A stretch of 9,757 nt of DNA from Fibrobacter sp. (GTDB taxonomy: Bacteria; Fibrobacterota; Fibrobacteria; Fibrobacterales; Fibrobacteraceae), in NCBI GenBank assembly GCA_016295375.1, contig JAEDLI010000090.1, forward strand, positions 1 through 9,757. Reading direction: 5' to 3'. Position 1 is the first letter of the stretch. Each line of letters starts with the position of its first letter. Under the pieces are notes generated by a model, which was not told the DNA's origin, ran no database searches, and worked only from the letters and a program-made list of their open reading frames with translations. Below are positions 1 to 4,756 of this stretch, one piece after another. The position numbers and the translations under genes were made by a program.

Positions 1-881
1 TCTTCCCGCCCATCATCTTCTTGGGCGTGGGTGCCATGACGGACTTCGGACCGCTTATCGCCAACCCCCGCACGCTGCTTCTCGGCGGTGGCGCTCAGTT
101 CGGCGTGTTTGCGACCATGTTCTGTGCCGTGGCCCTCGGTGGCTTTACTCTCGGTGAAGCGGCCTCCATCGGTATCATCGGCGGCGCCGACGGTCCCACT
201 TCCATCTTCACTGCGAACAAACTTGCAAAGCACCTCATCGGACCTATCGCCGTGGCGGCCTACACCTACATGGCCCTTGTCCCGCTCATCCAGCCGCCTA
301 TCATGCGCCTGATGACCAACGACAAGGAACGCAAGATCCGCATGAAGGCTCTCCGTCAGGTGAGCAAGGCCGAACGTATCGTGTTCGCCGTGATGGTGAT
401 GATCGTCTGCATCCTCGTGGTGCCTGATGCTTCTGCACTTATCATCATGCTCATGCTGGGCAACATCTTCAAGGAAGCCGGCGTCGTGGAACGCTTGGTG
501 AAGACCTCTTCCAACGAGCTCATGAACATCGTGACCATCTTCCTCGGTACTTCCGTGGGTCTCACCATGTCAGCCGACATCTTCCTCAAGCCCCAGACCC
601 TCATGATTATCGCCATGGGCGTTGTGGCCTTCGGTTTCTCGACCGCGGCCGGCCTCTTCCTCGCGAAGATCATGAACTGGTGCTCTCCCAAGAACCCCGT
701 GAACCCGCTCATCGGTTCTGCAGGCGTGTCCGCCGTGCCGATGGCCGCACGTGTTTCCCAGGTGGAAGGTGCCAAGTATGACCCGCAGAACTTCTTGCTG
801 ATGCACGCCATGGGCCCGAACGTGGCCGGCGTGATCGGTACCGCAGTCTGCGCCGGTTACATGATTTCTAGGCTCTCGTAG
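1..881 (+). CDS. Sodium ion-translocating decarboxylase, beta subunit (OadB/GcdB/MmdB family), 3' part
   Basis: This is the Na+-transporting membrane subunit of a biotin-dependent decarboxylase. It couples decarboxylation of carboxybiotin to Na+ export. The gene runs in from upstream: the frame is open from base 3, and the first codons read FPPIIFLGVG, a conserved internal stretch, so the N-terminus is missing. Family signatures are strong. GGADGPTS lies at 180-203 and contains the conserved Na+/H+-site Asp (codon 189-191). It is followed by AAYTYMALVPLIQPP with the conserved Tyr, and then by NPLIGSAGVSAVPMAARV with the Asn, Gly, Ser and Arg of the second ion-binding segment. Several long hydrophobic helices fit a polytopic inner-membrane protein. 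The stop is TAG at 879-881, and a good terminator follows at 947-977, so this ends its operon. The substrate (oxaloacetate, methylmalonyl-CoA or glutaconyl-CoA) depends on the alpha subunit, which is outside the window, so no symbol is given. Confidence 0.95.
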   Translation, partial: FPPIIFLGVGAMTDFGPLIANPRTLLLGGGAQFGVFATMFCAVALGGFTLGEAASIGIIGGADGPTSIFTANKLAKHLIGPIAVAAYTYMALVPLIQPPIMRLMTNDKERKIRMKALRQVSKAERIVFAVMVMIVCILVVPDASALIIMLMLGNIFKEAGVVERLVKTSSNELMNIVTIFLGTSVGLTMSADIFLKPQTLMIIAMGVVAFGFSTAAGLFLAKIMNWCSPKNPVNPLIGSAGVSAVPMAARVSQVEGAKYDPQNFLLMHAMGPNVAGVIGTAVCAGYMISRLS

Positions 882-892
882 TCTAGGGCGTA

Positions 893-924
893 GTCATTGC
901 GAAGGGCGAAGCCCTGAAGCAATC
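893..924. repeat. REP-like hairpin element between the decarboxylase gene and its terminator
   Basis: An imperfect palindrome. The outer stem ATTGC (896-900) pairs with GCAAT (919-923). The inner stem AGGGC (903-907) pairs with GCCCT (911-915) around a GAA loop. The sequence type, beginning GTCATTGCGA and ending GAAGCAATC, resembles short dispersed intergenic palindromes seen in many bacterial genomes. That part is recalled knowledge; only one copy is visible here. Confidence 0.5.
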
Positions 925-946
925 GCAAACCCGCATCTAATAGGAA

Positions 947-977
947 AGCCTCCGACTCGTTCGGAGGCTCCTTTTTT
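947..977 (+). terminator. Rho-independent terminator of the decarboxylase gene
   Basis: A 9-bp perfect stem, 947-955 with 961-969 (AGCCTCCGA / TCGGAGGCT), has a 5-nt loop and is followed by CC and six T (972-977). It lies 66 bp after the stop codon on the plus strand. Confidence 0.88.
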
Positions 978-982
978 GCTTA

Positions 983-1019
983 CCAGAAACAAAAATCCCG
1001 CGATTTCTCGCGGGATTTT
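983..1019 (-). terminator. Rho-independent terminator of tRNA-His
   Basis: A 12-bp perfect stem, 992-1003 with 1008-1019, has a 4-nt loop (TTTC on the plus strand). Read on the minus strand it begins 5 bases after the tRNA 3' end and ends in a T-rich tail (TTTTTGTTTC). Because the stem ends in A/T pairs it could also work weakly on the plus strand, facing the terminator at 947-977. Confidence 0.85.
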
Positions 1020-1023
1020 GAAG

Positions 1024-1098
1024 GGTGGGTGACCGGACTCGAACCGACAACATCCAGAATCACAATCTGGGACTCTAACCAATTGAGCTACACCCACC
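1024..1098 (-). tRNA. tRNA-His (anticodon GTG)
   Basis: The minus strand folds as a complete cloverleaf. The acceptor is GGTGGGTG paired with CACCCACC and includes the extra G-1:C73 pair that marks tRNA-His. The D-arm starts GCTC and carries TTGGTTA. The anticodon stem is CCAGA/TCTGG around the loop TTGTGAT, with GTG as the anticodon. The T-arm loop is TTCGAGT. The CCA end is not encoded: the bases after C73 are CTT, so CCA must be added by the nucleotidyltransferase. The gene has its own promoter (1114-1141) and terminator (983-1019), so it is a single-gene unit between two protein genes. Confidence 0.97.
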
Positions 1099-1113
1099 AT
1101 GAGTGTGAGCCCA

Positions 1114-1141
1114 AATATAAAAAAGCCACCCCAAATTTCAA
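1114..1141 (-). promoter_or_regulatory. Promoter of tRNA-His
   Basis: On the minus strand there is a TTGAAA -35 (1141-1136), a 16-bp spacer and a TATATT -10 (1119-1114). The predicted transcript start is near 1107, giving a 5' leader of about 9 nt before G-1 (1098). This is the best sigma-70-like promoter in the window. Its -35 and spacer lie inside the terminator hairpin of the neighbouring gene (1123-1151). Confidence 0.6.
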
Positions 1142-1151
1142 GGGGTGGTTT
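1114..1151 (-). terminator. Terminator downstream of the zinc-motif gene (bidirectional sequence)
   Basis: The stem 1123-1132 with 1142-1151 has 9 Watson-Crick pairs and one G-T, and a 9-nt loop. On the minus strand it is followed by CTTTTTTATATTT-like T-rich sequence, and it lies about 40 bp after the stop codon at 1193. The plus-strand side also has a T-run (1155-1159). A second, weaker hairpin (1180-1185 with 1198-1203) spans the stop codon itself. Confidence 0.75.
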
Positions 1152-1192
1152 CCATTTTTAAGAGAAAAGGGCCGTTTTAGGGGCGCTAGCGG

Positions 1193-1558
1193 TTAATCGC
1201 CCCCCTTTTTGGCCATAATGCGCAGGAAGTTTTCCCGCTTGAAGTCGTTCCGGTGCTCCATGCAGAAGCGGGGGTAAACCGTCTGCTTGGGGAATACCTT
1301 GATGGTGAACTTTTCGTCGCAACCTTCCAGGCAGCACTTGAAGGTGAGGTCCATGGACTCCGTATAGTTGTGGCGGAAGATGATGTTCTTGGACTCGATG
1401 CTGTCCATGCTCTTCTTCTGCTTCTGGCGCTGCTTGATGTCGCGGTGCAGTTCGCAGTACTTGGCGATGGGGTGGCCCCAGAACTCGCGGCCGCAGCCAG
1501 GTTCCTGGCAGATTTTCAGCTTGATGCGCTTTTTCTTTTTGTACTTGGGTAACTGCAT
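1193..1558 (-). CDS. Small lysine-rich protein with two zinc-finger-like motifs, function unknown
   Basis: A 121-residue basic protein that I do not recognise. The ATG at 1558 is chosen because GGAG sits about 6 nt upstream. A TTG at 1603 would add 15 residues and has no ribosome site. The protein holds two copies of one pattern: Cys17-x4-Cys22-GRxF-...-YCxxH (Cys35, His38) and Cys75-x4-Cys80-DxxF-...-FCxxH (Cys99, His102). Each copy offers three Cys and one His, as expected for a structural zinc site. The first 15 residues are Lys/Arg-rich and the linker between the motifs is basic, so nucleic-acid or ribosome binding is possible, but this is inference. It diverges from the hydrolase gene at 1678. 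A weak -10-like TATCTT lies at 1599-1594. Confidence 0.8.
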   Translation of the reverse strand: MQLPKYKKKKRIKLKICQEPGCGREFWGHPIAKYCELHRDIKQRQKQKKSMDSIESKNIIFRHNYTESMDLTFKCCLEGCDEKFTIKVFPKQTVYPRFCMEHRNDFKRENFLRIMAKKGGD

Positions 1559-1618
1559 AGTGTCTCCAGAGGCTTGTTCGCCATTGTGTGGGAAAGATAG
1601 CAAATTTTTTTTAGCAAG

Positions 1619-1673
1619 GCTTTTTTGGGGCGAAAAAAGCGTCTATAAAGGTAAAGGGTCTTTTTTTAGGAGG
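1619..1673 (+). promoter_or_regulatory. Putative promoter, inverted repeat and strong ribosome site before the MBL-fold gene
   Basis: A -10-like TATAAA lies at 1644-1649, but no convincing -35 is found. The -35 zone is occupied by a perfect 8-bp inverted repeat, GCTTTTTT (1619-1626) with AAAAAAGC (1633-1640), which could be an operator. A full AGGAGG at 1668-1673 sits 4 nt before the ATG at 1678 and decides that start. Confidence 0.4.
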
Positions 1674-1677
1674 TTTT

Positions 1678-2598
1678 ATGGCTCGCTTTTTGCGGAATCT
1701 TGTTGTTTGGGCCAGGATGCCCTTATGTATTGCCGTTGTTGCGGCCCTGTGCTGCATTGTGCCGGCGGGGTGCACCTGGGTGAGCGAAGCGGGGGAGGAG
1801 GAACGCCCCTTGCGTGTGACGGTGCTGGACGTGGGGCAGGGACTTGCGGTGTTGCTGGAGCATGACGGACGGTTCGCCCTCTACGACGCGGGGCCCGATT
1901 CGGCGGGAGTGACCGACAGCCTCGGGGCCAGGGGCGTCCGGGAACTGGAGTGGGTAGTGTTGAGCCACAACCATCGGGACCATGTAGGCGGGTTTGTGGA
2001 GCTGAAGGATATCCGCGTGAAGCGGCTTTTCGTTGGGCCCGATACGGCAGGCGGTTTATGGCGGGATAGCGTGCTGTATATAGCTCACAAGCGGGGAATT
2101 CTCGTAGATACGCTCCTGCGGGGTGACGCTTTACAATTCGGACTGGCGCCCGGTTCGTCTGGTGGCAGCCACCTCGGTTTCGGGGAGGCGCCGGACATTC
2201 GGGTGCTGTGGCCTACGGACTATGACGTGGTGTCGGGAAACCACGGGAGCGTCGTGCTGCAGGTTGCGTGGGGCAAGGCTTCGACCCTCTTGACTGGTGA
2301 CCTGGACAGCCTGGGGGAGCGCGGTCTGTTGGAACTGTCGCCGACCCTAACGGCGGACTTGTTGCAGGTGGGGCATCACGGGTCAGCGGGCAGCAGCGGT
2401 CTCCAGTTCCTCGCGCAGGTGTCACCGGAATATGCGGTGGCAAGCGTTGGGGCAACAAACCCTTACGGCCACCCGTCGGAACAGGTCGTGCAGAAGCTGA
2501 AATACGTGCTGGGCGATTCCCTGCGGTTTTTCCGCACGGATAAGGACGGGAGCGCCTGCTTTGAACTGTGGCCGGGGATGGGCGTGATTAGTCCCTGA
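1678..2598 (+). CDS. ComEC/Rec2-type metallo-beta-lactamase-fold hydrolase, secreted or membrane-anchored
   Basis: A 306-residue stand-alone version of the C-terminal hydrolase domain of the DNA-uptake protein ComEC. Residues 1-13 are basic and residues 14-32 are hydrophobic, ending VPAGC32. This is either an uncleaved anchor or a poor lipobox (Pro at -3). The MBL core starts at RVTVLDVGQG (46-55). Metal ligands are visible: His97-x-His99-x-Asp101-His102 in SHNHRDHVGG, Asp208 in TGDLD, and the GHHGS motif at 232-236. The NHGSVVLQV segment (188-196) also matches ComEC. The family binds two metal ions and hydrolyses phosphodiester or similar bonds. In ComEC this domain is thought to degrade the non-transported DNA strand. 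The polytopic competence channel domain is absent, so the protein cannot be a DNA channel. Export would place it outside the cytoplasm. Its 3' end overlaps the convergent thioesterase gene by 11 bp. Confidence 0.9.
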   Translation: MARFLRNLVVWARMPLCIAVVAALCCIVPAGCTWVSEAGEEERPLRVTVLDVGQGLAVLLEHDGRFALYDAGPDSAGVTDSLGARGVRELEWVVLSHNHRDHVGGFVELKDIRVKRLFVGPDTAGGLWRDSVLYIAHKRGILVDTLLRGDALQFGLAPGSSGGSHLGFGEAPDIRVLWPTDYDVVSGNHGSVVLQVAWGKASTLLTGDLDSLGERGLLELSPTLTADLLQVGHHGSAGSSGLQFLAQVSPEYAVASVGATNPYGHPSEQVVQKLKYVLGDSLRFFRTDKDGSACFELWPGMGVISP

Positions 2599-3400
2599 AC
2601 CCGATGCGGGCCTGGAAATGGCACTTGGTCATGTCGGCGGCGTTCATGCCAAAGATATAGGCGTGGTGGTTGGTGTTCTTGAAACGCACCAGGTTCACCT
2701 TCTCGCCTAGGGGAATCTGCTGGATGTAGTTCATTTGTATGGAACGGATGCCCCGGTCCTTGATTTCTTCTTTGCTGAGCACGTCGGTGACCCAATCTAC
2801 ATATCGGCAGTGGTTCACGTGCTGGTTCATGTCCAGGTCGCTGTAGTGGGCGGTCTCCTGCTGCACCACGGCGGGGTCGATATTCGGGTCCAGAATGTCC
2901 ATCATTTCGGGCAGGGCGTTCTTGCCCGGAAACAGCGGGATGGGGTAAGGGCTATTGGCCGGGTTTTCGGACTTGCCTGTCTTGAGGTTCACCAGGAGCC
3001 ACGACGATGTGGCCTGGGCGATGGCGTTCCCGCGGGCGTCCAGGATGGAATAGTCCTTGAGGCACACCTTGTCCTTGTAGAATTCCTTGGCCCAGGTGGA
3101 AATGGAAATTTTTTCGCCCCACAGGGGAACGTGCAAAATCCGGAGCTTGATGCGGGTGATGACGGTGGTGTAGCCCGCCTTCATCATTTTCCAGAGGCCG
3201 AAACCGTTTGCTTCGGCGTCGGCGATGGCGGTTTCTTCCATGAACAGGAACAGGTTGGAAAGTTTCAGTCGGCTGTGGAGGTCGCAATCCGAAAAGCGGA
3301 CTTCGAATTCCTTGGTAGTGATTTCTGGTTCCATAGGTTCCTCGTGGCTCTGGTTTGCAGGGGCTGCCTTTGCGGCCTCTTTTGCGGAGTGGAGCTCCAT
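2588..3400 (-). CDS. Acyl-ACP thioesterase (FatA/FatB-like bacterial family)
   Basis: The enzyme hydrolyses acyl-ACP to free fatty acid in the cytoplasm and ends chain elongation. The 270-residue frame shows two hotdog halves. The first starts at FEVRFSDCDLHSRLKLSNLF (32-51) with a helix carrying MEETA and then TRIKLRI and WLLVNLKTGK. The second carries the catalytic segment YSDLDMNQHVNH (186-197), with Asp190, Asn192 and His194 in the D-x-N-x-H arrangement of this family. The ATG at 3400 has GGAG only 3 nt upstream. The Met at residue 23 (ATG 3334) has GAGGA 4 nt upstream and would give 248 residues, nearer the usual length, so residues 1-22 (Ala/Glu-rich) may not be translated. The gene is divergent from aroA with a 33-bp gap and overlaps the MBL gene by 11 bp at its 3' end. 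Confidence 0.92.
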   Translation of the reverse strand: MELHSAKEAAKAAPANQSHEEPMEPEITTKEFEVRFSDCDLHSRLKLSNLFLFMEETAIADAEANGFGLWKMMKAGYTTVITRIKLRILHVPLWGEKISISTWAKEFYKDKVCLKDYSILDARGNAIAQATSSWLLVNLKTGKSENPANSPYPIPLFPGKNALPEMMDILDPNIDPAVVQQETAHYSDLDMNQHVNHCRYVDWVTDVLSKEEIKDRGIRSIQMNYIQQIPLGEKVNLVRFKNTNHHAYIFGMNAADMTKCHFQARIGFRD

Positions 3401-3417
3401 CGGCTCCGTCTTAAAAA

Positions 3418-3433
3418 TGTATAATTTTTACGT
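3418..3433. promoter_or_regulatory. Shared divergent -10 region of aroA (+) and thioesterase (-)
   Basis: A perfect TATAAT at 3420-3425 ends 8 nt before the aroA ATG. On the opposite strand the same bases give TATACA (3423-3418), about 18 nt before the thioesterase ATG at 3400. No clear -35 is seen on either strand. There is no Shine-Dalgarno sequence between the TATAAT and the aroA ATG, so the aroA mRNA is predicted to begin at or within about 2 nt of the start codon. Confidence 0.55.
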
Positions 3434-4756
3434 ATGGAAGATTTTCAGTTCCGCAAGAGTTTTGAGCAGTTGCCCGCTTTCAAGTCCTTCGAGGGGACTA
3501 TCCAGTTACCGGGCTCGAAGAGTATCACGAACCGCGTTTTTTTGATTTCGGCCCTGGCAAACGGAAAAACCAGGTTGCACAACCTGCTGAAAAGTGACGA
3601 CACCCGCTACATGGGCGAGGCCCTGCAGAATCTGGGCGTGGAAATCCAGTTTTCGGATGATTTTTCGGAGGCGGTAGTCTGCGGAAACGCTGGCCCCGTG
3701 GATGCACCTGCGACTCAGTCGGGTGCTCCCGTGGAGCTGTTCCTCGGAAACGCGGGCACGGCCATGCGGTCCTTGACGGCGGCCCTGACCCTTGGTCACG
3801 GGGAATTTGTCTTGCGGGGCGAAGAACGCATGCGGGAACGGCCCATCCTGGATTTGGTGGAAGCCCTCCAGAGCCTTGGAGCGGATGTCTCCTACGAGGA
3901 GACGGAAGGTTATCCGCCGGTCCGTATCAAGGCGGATGGGCTTAAGGGCGGTTCTGTTTCTGTGCGCGGAAACATTTCTAGCCAGTACCTGACGGCCCTC
4001 TTGATTTGTGCGCCCTATTGCAGGGAACCCTTGCACATTCATGTAGAGGGAGAATTGATTTCGGCGCCCTACGTGCTTTTGACCCTGGACGTGATGAAAC
4101 GTTTCGGCATAGAGGTCAAGCACGAAGGGCTTTCCGATTTCTACGTGCCCAAGGGCGTTTACCAGAGCCCGGGGGACTACACCGTCGAGGGCGACGCCAG
4201 TTCTGCAAGTTACCCGCTGGCCGCCGCCGCCATCTCGGGAGGCAGCGTCAAGGTCTTGGGCATGGGTTCCGAAAGTATCCAGGGAGACCTTGCCTTTGTG
4301 CATGTGCTGGAGCGTATGGGCGTGCAGGTAAAGCTTGGCCCCGACTGGGTGGAATGCACGGGCCCCAAGGGCAAGCTGAAGAGTCTCGGCGAATTCAACG
4401 CCGTAGAAATTCCCGATGCCGCCATGACACTTGCGGTGCTTGCACTTTTTGCCGACGGTCCTATGACCATTTCGGGTATCGCCAGCTGGCGTGTGAAAGA
4501 GACAGACCGCATTGCCGCCATGGCCGCAGAGCTCCGCAAGGTAGGCGCCGAAGTTCGCGAATCGATGGATAGCATCACGGTGACCCCGCCGAAGGATTTG
4601 CAGAGCGCCTCCATTGAGACTTACAACGACCATCGCATGGCCATGTGTTTTAGCCTTGTTTCTTTGGGTGGTGTGTCCATCAAGATTTTGGACCCTGCCT
4701 GCGTGAACAAGACCTACCCGAGTTTCTTCGAGGATTTCAAACGGTTCGCCAAATGA
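3434..4756 (+). CDS. aroA: 3-phosphoshikimate 1-carboxyvinyltransferase (EPSP synthase), class I-like
   Basis: The sixth shikimate-pathway enzyme. It joins shikimate-3-phosphate and phosphoenolpyruvate to give EPSP for aromatic amino acids. The 440 residues match family length, and the whole chain follows the E. coli type. Landmarks are GTIQLPGSKSITNR (21-34; PEP-binding Lys29), LFLGNAGTAMR (102-112), GEERMRERPI, SSQYLTALL, PDAAMT with Asp328 (E. coli Asp313), RVKETDR (Lys355, Glu356, Arg359), NDHRMAM (398-404) and Lys426 (E. coli Lys411). The ATG at 3434 is the first possible start, because TAA lies in frame at 3422. Odd point: residue 113 is Ser (codon TCC 3770-3772) in GNAGTAMRSL, where E. 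coli and most class I enzymes have Pro101; Gly108 and Thr109 are unchanged. It is first in an operon, and its stop overlaps the next start (ATGA). Confidence 0.98.
   Translation: MEDFQFRKSFEQLPAFKSFEGTIQLPGSKSITNRVFLISALANGKTRLHNLLKSDDTRYMGEALQNLGVEIQFSDDFSEAVVCGNAGPVDAPATQSGAPVELFLGNAGTAMRSLTAALTLGHGEFVLRGEERMRERPILDLVEALQSLGADVSYEETEGYPPVRIKADGLKGGSVSVRGNISSQYLTALLICAPYCREPLHIHVEGELISAPYVLLTLDVMKRFGIEVKHEGLSDFYVPKGVYQSPGDYTVEGDASSASYPLAAAAISGGSVKVLGMGSESIQGDLAFVHVLERMGVQVKLGPDWVECTGPKGKLKSLGEFNAVEIPDAAMTLAVLALFADGPMTISGIASWRVKETDRIAAMAAELRKVGAEVRESMDSITVTPPKDLQSASIETYNDHRMAMCFSLVSLGGVSIKILDPACVNKTYPSFFEDFKRFAK

Noticed and set aside
894..1100. A 68-codon minus-strand ORF beginning MVGVAQLVRVPDCDSG
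   Set aside because: It is the translation of the tRNA-His gene and its terminator. This is a well-known false-gene pattern (GVAQLV...RFESGHPP) produced by tRNA sequences.
1559..1603. An N-terminal extension of the zinc-motif protein from TTG 1603
   Set aside because: There is no ribosome site at the TTG. GGAG lies correctly before ATG 1558, and the extension overlaps the probable promoter.
2735..3424. A 229-codon plus-strand ORF opposite the thioesterase
   Set aside because: It is antisense in codon register to the thioesterase, whose catalytic motif and family length are clear.
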